Shown piece by piece: positions 9,618 to 19,384 of a DNA stretch of 64,000 nt. The DNA comes from Lacunisphaera limnophila (GTDB taxonomy: Bacteria > Verrucomicrobiota > Verrucomicrobiia > Opitutales > Opitutaceae): the NCBI RefSeq assembly GCF_001746835.1, contig NZ_CP016094.1, positions 1,488,001 to 1,552,000 of the forward strand. The letters run 5' to 3'. Numbering within the stretch: the stretch's first letter is position 1; each line of letters starts with the position of its first letter. The notes under the pieces were generated by a model, which worked only from the letters and a program-made list of their open reading frames with translations, was not told where the DNA came from and ran no database searches. Both the position numbers and the translations under genes were made by a program.

Positions 9618-9638
9618 ACCTTACGACCCCTTACCCCC

Positions 9639-10625
9639 ATGAAATCACCCCGCATCCTCCTCCTGTCCGCCCTCGCCGTGCTGATCGCAGCCGCCAGTTC
9701 GGTCTCCGCCGCCGAGTCCAAGCTCATGATCGGCATGCTGCCCAAGGCCAAGGGCAACGCCTATTTCATCTCCTGCAAGAACGGCGCGGACAAGGCCGCG
9801 AAGGAACTCGGCGTGGAACTGCTCTTCGACGGACCCACGGACAGCAACGCGGCCAAGCAGAATGAGATCGTCGAAAACTGGATCACGCTGGGGCTGGATG
9901 TCATCACCGTGGCGGCCGAGAACAAGGAGAGCCTCTCCACCGCGCTGCGCAAGGCGCGGGCCCAGGGCATCGCGGTGCTCACCTATGACGCGGACGCGAT
10001 GCCGGACGCGCGCTCGTTCTTCGTCAACCAGGCCACGCCGGCGGGCATCGCGCTGGGCCTGCTGGACAAGGCGGCGGAGCTGGCCGGCGGGGAGGGCGAG
10101 ATCGCGATCATCACCGCCACTCTCACGGCCGGCAACCAGCGGGAATGGCTGAGGATCATCCATGAAACGCTGCCGGTGAAATACCCGAAGCTGAAGCTGA
10201 TCGCCGTCCGCCCGAGCGACGACCTAAAGGACAAGGCGCAGTCCGAGGCAACCGCCCTGATGAGCGCCCATCCCAACCTCGAGGTCATTGTCGCCATCTG
10301 CACGCCCGGCACGCCCGGCGCCGCGGAGGCGGTGAAGCAGGCGGGCAAGACCGGGAAAGTGCATGTCATCGGCCTCGGCCTGCCCAACGAGAACCGGCGT
10401 TACGTCCACGAGGGCGTCACCGACGCCGTCATGCTCTGGAACACCGAGGATCTCGGCTACCTCACGGTCTATGCCGCGGCGGCGCTGGCGCATGGCGAAC
10501 TGAAGCCCGGAGCCAAGTCGTTCCAGGCCGGCGCCCTCGGGTCCTTCGAGATCACGGGGGACAACATTCTCCTCGGGAAGCCCTATTTCTTCACGAAGGA
10601 GAACATCGACCGGTTTGATTTTTAG
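9639..10625 (+). CDS. rhaS: periplasmic sugar-binding protein, rhamnose ABC transporter (RhaS-type)
   Basis: A 328-residue secreted binding protein: signal peptide 1-24 (ending VSA), then the two-lobe type I periplasmic-binding fold. Stretches such as NGADKAAKELGVELLFDGP, ITVAAENKESLSTALRKA and TYDADAMPDARSFFVNQA are characteristic of the RhaS/autoinducer-2-like binding proteins. It lies 21 bases after the second permease, preceded by CCCCC rather than a Shine-Dalgarno. It would deliver L-rhamnose (possibly a related deoxy-sugar) to the importer. Neighbouring GH106, RhaM and RG-lyase genes support rhamnose. Confidence 0.85.
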   Translation: MKSPRILLLSALAVLIAAASSVSAAESKLMIGMLPKAKGNAYFISCKNGADKAAKELGVELLFDGPTDSNAAKQNEIVENWITLGLDVITVAAENKESLSTALRKARAQGIAVLTYDADAMPDARSFFVNQATPAGIALGLLDKAAELAGGEGEIAIITATLTAGNQREWLRIIHETLPVKYPKLKLIAVRPSDDLKDKAQSEATALMSAHPNLEVIVAICTPGTPGAAEAVKQAGKTGKVHVIGLGLPNENRRYVHEGVTDAVMLWNTEDLGYLTVYAAAALAHGELKPGAKSFQAGALGSFEITGDNILLGKPYFFTKENIDRFDF

Positions 10626-10644
10626 CCCCGGCTGGCCGGGGTTT
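10626..10644 (+). terminator. possible terminator of the ABC-importer operon
   Basis: CCCCGGCTGGCCGGGG followed by TTTG begins right after the binding-protein stop codon. The stem is six GC pairs with a CTGG loop. The T-tract is short, so termination may be partial. Confidence 0.4.
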
Positions 10645-10656
10645 GCTCGGACTGTC
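10645..10656 (+). promoter_or_regulatory. candidate operator, motif 1 (GCTCGGACTGTC)
   Basis: Identical over 12 bases to the site at 4748-4759 and placed 154 bases before the TonB receptor start. A TATGAT at 10775-10780 could be a -10 element for the receptor, but I see no good -35 at normal spacing. Confidence 0.55.
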
Positions 10657-10810
10657 TGAAACGTGCCCCCGTTGTGTCAGGCGGGAGGGCGCGTTCTGTG
10701 GGGCTAGTCGCCTCACCCCGCCTTACCCCCTGTTACCTTGGCATGGGCTGCACCCCGCCTTCCGCGCGCAGCCGTATGATTTTCCAAGACAACCTGACCC
10801 CAAACCAACC

Positions 10811-13800
10811 ATGACCCCGCACAAGATGCACTCCCCCCGAGTCCGGCGTTTCCTGACGCCGTTGCTGGCCCTGACCGTGGCCCTGCCTGCCATCGCGCAG
10901 ACGGCCAATCCCGCCCCCGCCCCGTCCCCGACGGAGGAGAAGAAGGACGTGCTGCAACTCTCGCCCTTCACTGTCACCACCACCAAGGATCAGGGCTACT
11001 TTGCGGAAAACACGCTCGCGGGCAGCCGCCTGCGGATGAACATCTCCGATCTCGGCTCCTCGATCACCGTCGTGACGAAGCAGCAGATGGAGGACACCGG
11101 CTCGCTCGATATCAACGACGTCTTCCGCTACGAGGCCAACACCGAGGGTTCTTCCACCTACACGCCTTCGGTCCAGTCGCTCCGCAATGACGGCGTGGTC
11201 GACGTGAACGCCGGCTACACCCACGGCGGTGACGGCCAGCCCCAGACCAACGCCAGCGCCAACCGCGTCCGCGGCCTGGGCGTGCCGAGCTCCTCGAGCA
11301 ATTACTACCCGTCGATCTCGCAGGTGCCCTTCGACGCCTACAACATCCAGTCGATCGAGATCAGCCGCGGCCCCAACTCCATGATCTTCGGCATGGGCAG
11401 CCCGGCCGGCATCGTGAACTCGAGCACCGCGCAGGCGGTCATCGGCCGCGACGCCGCCTCGGTCTCGCTGCGCACCGACGACCAGGGTTCCCAGCGCGCC
11501 AGCTTCAACTTCAACAAGAGCCTGATCGACGACCGCCTGGCGATCTACGGCGCCTTCCTCGTCGACAACCGGGAGTTCGCCCGCAAGCCCTCCTACGATG
11601 ATACCCGCCGTATGTACGGCACCTTCACGTCCCGTCCGTTCCAGAAGACCACCTTCCGCGGCAGCATCGAGAAATACGAGAACGACAACAACCGCCCGAA
11701 CACGCTCACCCCGCGCGATGGCGTCACCCAGTGGCGCGCCGGCGGCAGCCCGACCTACGACCCGTCCACCGGCCGGATCACCCGCAACGGCCAGTATGCC
11801 GGCACGCTCGCCCTCCGCGCCGGCTCCCCGCGCATCGCCGAGACCCGCGCGTACATCGAGTCGCGCCCCGGTTACAACCCGGCCCTGTGGAACACCGCCC
11901 GCACCGCCTACAACGGCATCAATATCTTCGGCGGCGGCGCGCTGACCACGGTCGGTTCCGCCCTCTTCACGCCCGGTCTCGGCCTCGGCACCACCAGCCG
12001 CCCGATCCAGCAGATTGCCGACGGCGAGGTCGTCAACTGGTTCTCCGCCGAGGCGCCCCAATACCGCCAGGTCTTCGGCACGACCGCCAATCCGGCGGCC
12101 AATGCGGCGCTCTTCCCGGCCGAGGCGGCCATCTTCGCCAATCCGCTCAACGCCGCCGCCTACGACACCAGCTATTCCAACTCGGCCTTCTTCACCGCCG
12201 TCGGCAACGGCGTCGGCAGCTACCGTTACCCGGGCGTCACGGACCGGTCGATCTACGATTGGGAGAACATCAACATCCTGTCCATGAACTTTGGCCATGA
12301 TGAGAACACGACGATGAACCTCGAACTGGAGCAGGAGCTCCTGCCCAACCTGAACTTCAGCGCCGGCTGGTTCCGCCAGGATTTCAAGTCCACGACCAAC
12401 TATACGGTTTCCCAGCTCAACGTCGCGACCCTCTTCGTCGACACCAACGTCAAGCTGCCCGACGGCCGCGCGAACCCCTATTTCGGCCTGCCCTTCGTGG
12501 AGGACTTCGATCCGGACCGCTTCATCAACAACGAGGTCAACGACAGCCGCCGCGCGATGCTCGCCTGGACGCCTGACTTCACCAACAACGACGGCTGGAC
12601 CAAGTGGCTCGGCCGCCACCAGTTCCTCGGCCTGGTCTCGCGCAACGAGTCCACCCGCTCCTTCATCCGCCAGCGCTGGTTCATCACCGCCAGCGACGAG
12701 GGCGCCGATGGCACGATCTTCTGGTCGGCCAACCCGAACAACAACACCGACGGCAGCCCGACCGGCTGGAACCGTCAGGGCCGCAGCGGCCGCCGCCTGT
12801 ATTATCTCTCCACCCCGGGCAGCCCGACCGACGGCTCGGTCACCCGCGGCAGCGGGATGAACTCCGCCGCCAACCGGCAGTCGGGTGAGGTCCAGATCTG
12901 GAACCACGGCACCAGCAGCTGGAGCAATATGGGCCTGACCCAGGAGTTCATCGACATGGATGCCTCCACCGGCCGCACCTACCGCCAGGTCGACTCCAAC
13001 AGCCTCGGCGTCACCAGCACCCTCTGGAACGACCGCCTCGTGGCGACCCTCGGCATGCGCACCGATGACTACAAGGCGCGCGCCACCACCAACGGCGTCG
13101 TCCTCGCCCAGGATGGCACCACGATCGCCGCGGCCATGACCAATCCGCAGAAGTGGATCAACGGCGTCTACCAGACCGATGTCGTCCTCAACCGCTGGAA
13201 CCGCTGGGACCTGCTCAAGGGTGACACCAAGACCATGGGTGGCGTCCTCAAGCCGTTCAAGAATTGGGGCGGCATCGACCGCCGCGCGAACGACGGTTCC
13301 GCCTGGTGGGACTTCGTGCGCAGCGTCGGCTTCAGCTACAACAAGTCCGACAACTTCAATCCCCCGACCGCCGCGCAGGTGGACGGCTTCGGCACCCCGC
13401 TGCCCAAGCCCACCGGCGAGGGCACGGACTACGGTGTGCAGTTCTCCCTGTTCGACAACAAGCTCTTCGCCCGCATCAACTGGTTCGAGTCGAGCAACCA
13501 GAACGAGCGCACGAACCCCGGCACCTCCATCAGCCGCCTGACCGGCAACGTGGACACGACCCTGTTCCGCAACTGGGCCCGCACGATCGCCCTGATTAAC
13601 TCCGGCGAGGATCCGCGCCTGATCGGCTTTGGCGAGGGCCTCACCCCGGCCGAGGAGCAGTCGATCCAGGACGCCGCCGCCGTGATCTGGAAGCTGCCCT
13701 ACAACTACTACAACGACATCGGCACGATCTTCGCGACCCGTTCGGCCGTGGCCGAGGGCAAGGAGTTCCAGCTGACCTACAACCCCTCCACCAACTGGAC

Positions 13801-14518
13801 GATGAAGTTCACCGCCGGCGAGCAGGTCACGAAGTATTCCAACGTCATGCGGGAGTTCTACGCCTGGTACGATGAGCGCAGCCCGGTCTGGATCGCCGCC
13901 CGCGCCAGCGACTACCTGCTCCCGCAGTACCAGTCCCTGGCCACCTACAGCACCTCGGGCGGTCGCGCGGTCAACCTCACCACGTTCTTGAACAGCTACG
14001 GCTACGACTCGGCCGTCCGTCTCGACGAGCCCAACGGCAACTTCAACGTGCAGCGCTACTACGACAATGTCGTGACCCCGCAGGTGGCCATCGCCACGGA
14101 TCTCGAGGGCCAGGCCGCCCCCGGCCAGCGCAAGTACCGCTGGTCCTACCTGACCAACTACACGTTCAACGAGGGCCGCTTCAAGGGCTTCTCCGTCGGC
14201 GGCAGCGTCCGCTGGGAGGACAAGGCCATCATCGGTTACTACGGCCGGGCCAACACCGCCGCCGGCACGACCGACCTGACCCTGTCTGACACCACCCGCC
14301 CGATCTACGACGACGCCAACACCTACACCGACCTGTGGATGAGCTACACCCGCAAGGTGTTTTCCGACAAGGTGCGCATGAAGGTCCAGCTCAACATCGT
14401 GAACGCCTTCGAGAGCGGCGGCCTGCAGGTCGTCGGCGTGAACTACGACGGTTCGCCCAACGCCTACCGCATCATCGATCCCCGCCAGTTCATCCTGCAG
14501 ACGACCTTCGACTTCTAA
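10811..14518 (+). CDS. TonB-dependent outer-membrane receptor (carbohydrate-uptake type, no SusD partner)
   Basis: A 1235-residue outer-membrane protein: signal peptide 1-29 (ending AIA), a linker, a TonB-box-like LQLSPFTVT (49-57), a plug domain with TLAGSRL and SSITVVTKQQMEDTG, then a long beta-barrel ending in an aromatic C terminus (FILQTTFDF). ATG 10811 is preferred over an upstream in-frame reading that covers the intergenic region; ATG 10826 is a second possibility. It would carry RG-derived oligosaccharides across the outer membrane. No SusD-like lipoprotein is nearby, unlike Bacteroidetes loci. A strong terminator follows. Confidence 0.9.
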   Translation: MTPHKMHSPRVRRFLTPLLALTVALPAIAQTANPAPAPSPTEEKKDVLQLSPFTVTTTKDQGYFAENTLAGSRLRMNISDLGSSITVVTKQQMEDTGSLDINDVFRYEANTEGSSTYTPSVQSLRNDGVVDVNAGYTHGGDGQPQTNASANRVRGLGVPSSSSNYYPSISQVPFDAYNIQSIEISRGPNSMIFGMGSPAGIVNSSTAQAVIGRDAASVSLRTDDQGSQRASFNFNKSLIDDRLAIYGAFLVDNREFARKPSYDDTRRMYGTFTSRPFQKTTFRGSIEKYENDNNRPNTLTPRDGVTQWRAGGSPTYDPSTGRITRNGQYAGTLALRAGSPRIAETRAYIESRPGYNPALWNTARTAYNGINIFGGGALTTVGSALFTPGLGLGTTSRPIQQIADGEVVNWFSAEAPQYRQVFGTTANPAANAALFPAEAAIFANPLNAAAYDTSYSNSAFFTAVGNGVGSYRYPGVTDRSIYDWENINILSMNFGHDENTTMNLELEQELLPNLNFSAGWFRQDFKSTTNYTVSQLNVATLFVDTNVKLPDGRANPYFGLPFVEDFDPDRFINNEVNDSRRAMLAWTPDFTNNDGWTKWLGRHQFLGLVSRNESTRSFIRQRWFITASDEGADGTIFWSANPNNNTDGSPTGWNRQGRSGRRLYYLSTPGSPTDGSVTRGSGMNSAANRQSGEVQIWNHGTSSWSNMGLTQEFIDMDASTGRTYRQVDSNSLGVTSTLWNDRLVATLGMRTDDYKARATTNGVVLAQDGTTIAAAMTNPQKWINGVYQTDVVLNRWNRWDLLKGDTKTMGGVLKPFKNWGGIDRRANDGSAWWDFVRSVGFSYNKSDNFNPPTAAQVDGFGTPLPKPTGEGTDYGVQFSLFDNKLFARINWFESSNQNERTNPGTSISRLTGNVDTTLFRNWARTIALINSGEDPRLIGFGEGLTPAEEQSIQDAAAVIWKLPYNYYNDIGTIFATRSAVAEGKEFQLTYNPSTNWTMKFTAGEQVTKYSNVMREFYAWYDERSPVWIAARASDYLLPQYQSLATYSTSGGRAVNLTTFLNSYGYDSAVRLDEPNGNFNVQRYYDNVVTPQVAIATDLEGQAAPGQRKYRWSYLTNYTFNEGRFKGFSVGGSVRWEDKAIIGYYGRANTAAGTTDLTLSDTTRPIYDDANTYTDLWMSYTRKVFSDKVRMKVQLNIVNAFESGGLQVVGVNYDGSPNAYRIIDPRQFILQTTFDF

Positions 14519-14541
14519 GCGGATTCGATCCGGTTTGTTTC

Positions 14542-14572
14542 AAACCCCGCGGTGCCCACCGCGGGGTTTTTC
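14542..14572 (+). terminator. intrinsic terminator after the TonB receptor
   Basis: AAACCCCGCGGT - GCCC - ACCGCGGGGTTT forms a perfect 12-pair stem with a four-base loop, followed by TTCTTT, starting 23 bases after the stop codon. The clearest intrinsic terminator in the window. Confidence 0.9.
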
Positions 14573-14612
14573 TTTGGGCGGCTCGGGCTCGCCGTGGGAT
14601 TTGCCCCCGCGC

Positions 14613-14625
14613 GAACTGTCCGAGC
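14613..14625 (-). promoter_or_regulatory. candidate operator, motif 1 variant
   Basis: GAACTGTCCGAGC, whose reverse complement GCTCGGACAGTTC matches the GCTCGGACTGTC motif with the central T changed to A and one other change. It lies 110 bases upstream of the symporter operon start. Confidence 0.45.
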
Positions 14626-14735
14626 CGCGGTCCGGTTGCGGGTGGGGCGGCAGCCCCAACTTTGGTTCTTCCCCGCGGCGCCCCTTGCTGGTCAACTCCG
14701 TCCCGCAGGTCGGCGCCCCCCCAACCCCTCCCCCC

Positions 14736-16769
14736 ATGCGCTTTGGCAGTCTTCATATCGTGGATATTCTCGTGGTGCTGGCCTACCTCGCCGCGGTGGT
14801 GTGGATCGGCCGCCGGGCCGCCGGGGCGACGCAGAACGAGGACGGCTTCTTCCTCGCCGGCCGCAAACTCGGCAAGCTCTACCAGTTCTTCCTCAACTTC
14901 GGCAACGCCACCGAGCCCCAGGGCGCCGTCAGCACCGCCAGCTTCGTCTACCAGCAGGGCGCGCCCGGCGCCTGGCTGTCCTTCCAGACCGTCTTCATGA
15001 ACCCGTACTTCTGGTTCATGAACGTCTGGTTCCGCCGCGTGCGCCTCACCACCGTCTCCGACCTCTTCGAGGACCGCTACGCCAGCAAGGGCCTCAGCCT
15101 CTTCTACGCCACCTTCCAGATCCTCGTGGCCTGCGTCTTTCTTGGCTTCGGCAACGTCACCGCCTACAAGATCGCCTCCTCCCTCGTGGTGAAGCAGGAG
15201 AGCCAGTGGACGGTCGAGGACCGCGCCACCGTCGAGGGCTACCGCGAGCTCAAGGCGCTGGAAAAGCAGGCCGCCGTCGCCCCGCTGCCCGAGGCGGCGC
15301 AGCAGCGGCTGGAAATCCTGCGCGACCGCAACGCCCGCGGCGAACTGCACAGCTACGTCACCCTGCTCAACGACCTCCTGTTCTATGGCATCTTCACCCT
15401 GGTGGTGGGCAGCTACATCGTGCTGGGCGGCATGGCCGCCGCGGCCGTCAACGAGGGGCTGCAGAGCGTGCTCATCATTGTGTTTTCCCTGCTGCTCATC
15501 CCCACCGGCCTGAGCGCCATCGGCGGTTGGGGCGCGCTGGCGGAAAAAGTCCCGCAGGAGATGTTCAACCTCTTCGGCGCGGCCGGCGGTGCGCAGTTCA
15601 CGGTGTGGAGCCTCGTCGGCATCCTCCTCGTGAGCATCGTGCAGAACGGCGGCCTGAGTCACAACATGGGCATCTGCGGCTCAGCCAAGAACGAGATGGC
15701 CGCGCGCTCCGGCGTCTCCGGCACCTACCTGAAACGCCTCATGATCATCCTGTGGGCCTTCGCCGGCCTCATCGCCGTGGCGATGTTCGGCGCCGGCGGG
15801 CTGTCGGATCCCGACGCCGTGTGGGGCACGATGTCCAACCAGCTCCTCGGCACCGGTCTCGTCGGCCTCATGCTGGCCGGCGTGCTGGCCGGCACGATGT
15901 CCACCCTCGCGGCCAAGGCCCTCGCCATCTCCTCGCTCTTCGTCCGCAACGTCTACCGCCAGATCTGGCCCGATATCACCCAGGCGCAGGGCGTCTTCTA
16001 CGCCCGCTGTACCATCGTCGTCGTGCTGGTCATGGGCACGGTGGCGGCGACGCTCATGGGCAGCTTCTACGACATCGTGAACATCGTCCTCACGGTGAAC
16101 ATCCCCTTCGGCGCGGCCGTGCTGCTCACCTACTGGTGGCGCCGGGTCACCGGTCCGGCGGTCTGGGCCTGCGTCATCCTCTCCACGCTCACCATCCTGG
16201 TCATCCCGTGGACCGCCTCGAAGGTCCCCGCCATCGCGCAGAGCACGGAACTGGCCCAGCCGAGCACGAAGCCCGGCACCGGGGTCTACTTCTCCAAGGT
16301 CGTGCACCGCGATGCCGCCGACCTCACCAGCCCGTACATTGCCGCGCCCCTGCGTACCAACCGCTTCAACCTCGAGGCCTGGTTGTTGGGCCGGGCCGGG
16401 GTGGATGTCGTCGCCCTCAGCCCGACCCAGCGTTTCACCCTGCAGTTCTTCTTCGACGCCCTTTTCCCGTTCGCTGTGCTGATCGGGGTCAGTCTGTTGA
16501 CGAAACCGACGGATCCCGCGCGCGTCGCGCAATTCTACGGCAAAATGAAAACCCCGGTCGGCGACACCCCCGAGTTGGAGGAGGCGGCCATGGCGGAAAC
16601 CCGCCGCAACCCGGCGCGCTTCGACCACACCAAGCTCCTGCCGTGGTCCAATTGGGAATTCTGCAAATGGGACCGCGCGGACACCGTCGGCTTCCTCGCC
16701 TGCTGCACGCTCTCGGCCTGCATCGTGGGGCTGTTTGTCTTCCTGCTGAACCTCGCGAGCGGCGGCTAA
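14736..16769 (+). CDS. sodium/solute symporter (SSS family)
   Basis: A 677-residue inner-membrane transporter starting at an ATG preceded by CCCCC. The N-terminal helix leads into the SSS pattern (EDGFFLAGRKLGKLYQFFLN, residues about 37-56), with about 13 hydrophobic helices and long loops near 150-205 and 500-545. It is predicted to import a sugar or uronate with Na+. It is the first gene of an operon with GH2 (9-base gap) and GH43-like (2-base gap), so its substrate is probably their monosaccharide product. The longer reading of this frame overlaps the terminator and operator region and was rejected. Confidence 0.88.
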   Translation: MRFGSLHIVDILVVLAYLAAVVWIGRRAAGATQNEDGFFLAGRKLGKLYQFFLNFGNATEPQGAVSTASFVYQQGAPGAWLSFQTVFMNPYFWFMNVWFRRVRLTTVSDLFEDRYASKGLSLFYATFQILVACVFLGFGNVTAYKIASSLVVKQESQWTVEDRATVEGYRELKALEKQAAVAPLPEAAQQRLEILRDRNARGELHSYVTLLNDLLFYGIFTLVVGSYIVLGGMAAAAVNEGLQSVLIIVFSLLLIPTGLSAIGGWGALAEKVPQEMFNLFGAAGGAQFTVWSLVGILLVSIVQNGGLSHNMGICGSAKNEMAARSGVSGTYLKRLMIILWAFAGLIAVAMFGAGGLSDPDAVWGTMSNQLLGTGLVGLMLAGVLAGTMSTLAAKALAISSLFVRNVYRQIWPDITQAQGVFYARCTIVVVLVMGTVAATLMGSFYDIVNIVLTVNIPFGAAVLLTYWWRRVTGPAVWACVILSTLTILVIPWTASKVPAIAQSTELAQPSTKPGTGVYFSKVVHRDAADLTSPYIAAPLRTNRFNLEAWLLGRAGVDVVALSPTQRFTLQFFFDALFPFAVLIGVSLLTKPTDPARVAQFYGKMKTPVGDTPELEEAAMAETRRNPARFDHTKLLPWSNWEFCKWDRADTVGFLACCTLSACIVGLFVFLLNLASGG

Positions 16770-16778
16770 TCCTCCCCC

Positions 16779-19382
16779 ATGTCCCTCCGTCACTTCCCCC
16801 TGGTTCTTGCCCTGATCAGCGGGCTCGCGGCTGGCGCCCGTGAGACTGAGGTCCGTTACCTCTCCGGCACCGGCCCCGAGAACGCCGTGCCTTGGGAATT
16901 CCTTTGTACCGGTGGCCGCAACAGCGGGATCTGGACCACCATTCCCGTGCCGTCCTGCTGGGAGCAGCAGGGTTTCGGCACTTATAACTACGGGGTCCAT
17001 CACCGGCCTTCGAAGGACAAACCCAACCCGCCGCCGCTGGCCGACGAGGAAGGCCACTACCGCCACACCTTCCGCGTGCCGGCGGAGTGGCGCGATCGCG
17101 CCGTGCGCCTCGTCTTCGACGGCGTGATGACCGACGCCGAGGTGACGGTCAACGGGCGCTCCGCCGGGCCCGTGCACCAGGGCTCGTTCTACCGCTTTCA
17201 TCATGACATCACCGCGCTGCTCGATTTCGAGGGCGAGAACCGGCTGGAGGTTGTGGTCCGCAAGAAATCCGCCAATGAGAGCGTCAACCGCGCCGAGCGC
17301 CTCGGCGATTACTGGCTTTTCGGCGGCATTTTCCGCCCGGTCTGGCTCGAAGCCCGCCCGCGCGCCGCCATCGAGTGGACCGGCATCGACGCCCGGGCGG
17401 ATGGCACGTTTACCGCGGACATCCATTTCGGGGCGGCGGCGGCTGTCGCCGGTCGCGTGACCGGCGTGCTGGTGGACCAATACGATCACGAGCTGAGTCC
17501 GCCGCTCTCCGCCGCCATTCCCGCTGGGGCCGCAAAGGCGACTCTTTCCGGCCGTTTCGAAAACCTCGCCCTCTGGACCGCCGAGACGCCCAACCTGCAT
17601 CGCATGCGTTTCACCTACTCGCCGGAGGGGGGTGAACCCCACACCGTCACCGAGCGCTTCGGCTTCCGCACCTTCGAGGTTCGTCCCCAGGACGGACTCT
17701 ACCTCAACGGCACCAAGATCATCCTCAAGGGTGTCAACCGCCACTGCTTCAACCCCGACACGGGCCGCACCATCTCGCGCGCGCAGAGTTATGCCGACGC
17801 GCGCCTCATCAAGGAGATGAACCTGAATGCCGTGCGAATGTCGCACTACCAGCCGGACAAGCATTTCCTCGAGGCCTGCGATGAGCTCGGTCTCTACGTG
17901 TTGAACGAGCTCGCCGGTTGGCAGGGTGCCTACGACACGCCGACCGGCACCCGGCTGATCGGCCAGCTCGTGCGGCGCGACGTCAATCACCCGAGCATCC
18001 TTTTCTGGGACAACGGCAACGAAGGCGGCTGGAACACCGAAGTGGACGGGGAATTCGCGAAGTGGGACATCCAACAGCGGGCCGTCCTGCATCCGTGGGC
18101 GAAATTCAGCGGCGTGGACACCGACCATTACGAAGTCTGGGACTCCCACGTGAAAAAGAGTGCCGGGCCGATGCTCTACATGCCCACCGAGTTCCTGCAC
18201 GGCCTCTACGACGGCGGCATCGGCGTGGGATTCCGCGACTATTGGGACGTGATGAAAAAGAGTCCGACGGTGGTGGGCGGCTTTTTCTGGGTCTTCGCCG
18301 ACGAGGGCATCGCCCGGACCGATCAAGCCGGCCGCATCGACAACGCCGGCAACCTGGCCCCCGACGGCATCGTCGGCCCCCGCGGCGAGAAGGAGGGGAG
18401 CTTCTACACGGTGAAGGAAATCTGGTCACCGGTGCAGATCAGCCTGCCGGCGGTGTTGCCCCCGGGCTGGACGGGGGCGGACATCCGCAATGAGTACCAG
18501 TTCACCGACCTGGCCTCCGCCTCCTTCCGCTGGGAATGGCTGCGGGCCGGCCCGGAAGGGGAGACGCTCATCGAGGCGGCGGACCAGGCAGGCCCGGTGC
18601 TGGCGCCGGGTGCATCGGGCATTTTGCCGTCACCCTTGGTCGTGCCGGCGGGAGCCGAGTTTCTGCGACTGACGGCGTTCGCTGCCGGCCAGGTCGTGAC
18701 GGTGGCAAGCGCCTGGACCGGTCCGGTTGCCGCCCCGCCCCCGGCGGCGAACGCGGCGCCGGCGGGCGCGCCCGACTGGCTCGGTGAACCCACGGTGCTG
18801 GCCCTTCGGCGGCAGGACCGGCGCTTCGAGCCCGTGCCGGCGGCGACAAACCCGGTATTCCGGTGGACGCGGCAGCCGGATGGCGCGCTGCGGCTCGACT
18901 ATGAGTTCACCTACGACGGCCCCGCCGACGTGCTGGGCATCCGTTTTCCCGTGGCCGAGGCCCGCCTGCAGGCCAAGCGCTGGCTGGGTCACGGCCCCTA
19001 TCGCGTCTGGCAGAACCGGCTGGAGGGCGGCTGGCTCGGCGTTCATGCCATGGCCTTCAATGATGCCACACCGGGCGAGAGTTGGGCCTATCCCGAATTC
19101 AAGGGCTGCTTCCGCGACTGGCGCTGGCTCAGTTTGCTCACCCCCGAAGGCTGGTTGCAGGTGACCAATCTCTCGGGCGTGCCATTCTTTGGCCTCGGGC
19201 GGCCGCGCGACGGGGTGAATGGCCTCTATGCGATGCCGGACCTCGGGCTCAGCTTCCTCGAGGTCATCCCCGCCATGCGAAACAAGTTCCACAGCCCGGA
19301 ACAGCTCGGACCGCAGTCGCGCACCCGCGAGGTCGCCGGCATCCACCGCGGCTCGCTGCTATTCCGGCTGGACCGGCCCTGA
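16779..19382 (+). CDS. GH2 beta-galactosidase-like glycoside hydrolase
   Basis: An 867-residue secreted enzyme with a signal peptide (about 1-19). It carries the GH2 order: sugar-binding jelly roll (VPSCWEQQGFGTYNYG, GYWLFGG-type region), immunoglobulin-like domain, TIM barrel (KGVNRHCFNPDTGR), and a C-terminal sandwich of the beta-galactosidase small-chain type. Expected catalytic residues are present: acid/base Glu415 in DNGNEGGWN and nucleophile Glu471 in MPTEFLHG. Exact specificity (beta-galactoside, beta-glucuronide, or arabinopyranoside of RG side chains) cannot be read from sequence alone. It sits between the symporter and a GH43-like gene in one operon. Confidence 0.87.
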   Translation: MSLRHFPLVLALISGLAAGARETEVRYLSGTGPENAVPWEFLCTGGRNSGIWTTIPVPSCWEQQGFGTYNYGVHHRPSKDKPNPPPLADEEGHYRHTFRVPAEWRDRAVRLVFDGVMTDAEVTVNGRSAGPVHQGSFYRFHHDITALLDFEGENRLEVVVRKKSANESVNRAERLGDYWLFGGIFRPVWLEARPRAAIEWTGIDARADGTFTADIHFGAAAAVAGRVTGVLVDQYDHELSPPLSAAIPAGAAKATLSGRFENLALWTAETPNLHRMRFTYSPEGGEPHTVTERFGFRTFEVRPQDGLYLNGTKIILKGVNRHCFNPDTGRTISRAQSYADARLIKEMNLNAVRMSHYQPDKHFLEACDELGLYVLNELAGWQGAYDTPTGTRLIGQLVRRDVNHPSILFWDNGNEGGWNTEVDGEFAKWDIQQRAVLHPWAKFSGVDTDHYEVWDSHVKKSAGPMLYMPTEFLHGLYDGGIGVGFRDYWDVMKKSPTVVGGFFWVFADEGIARTDQAGRIDNAGNLAPDGIVGPRGEKEGSFYTVKEIWSPVQISLPAVLPPGWTGADIRNEYQFTDLASASFRWEWLRAGPEGETLIEAADQAGPVLAPGASGILPSPLVVPAGAEFLRLTAFAAGQVVTVASAWTGPVAAPPPAANAAPAGAPDWLGEPTVLALRRQDRRFEPVPAATNPVFRWTRQPDGALRLDYEFTYDGPADVLGIRFPVAEARLQAKRWLGHGPYRVWQNRLEGGWLGVHAMAFNDATPGESWAYPEFKGCFRDWRWLSLLTPEGWLQVTNLSGVPFFGLGRPRDGVNGLYAMPDLGLSFLEVIPAMRNKFHSPEQLGPQSRTREVAGIHRGSLLFRLDRP

Positions 19383-19384
19383 CC

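Noticed and set aside
10811-14518. A SusC/SusD polysaccharide-utilisation pair
   Set aside because: The receptor is TonB-dependent but no SusD-like lipoprotein lies near it, so the Bacteroidetes label does not apply.
15681-18326. 881-residue minus-strand frame opposite the symporter and GH2 genes
   Set aside because: No recognisable domain; plus-strand genes there have clear catalytic and membrane motifs.
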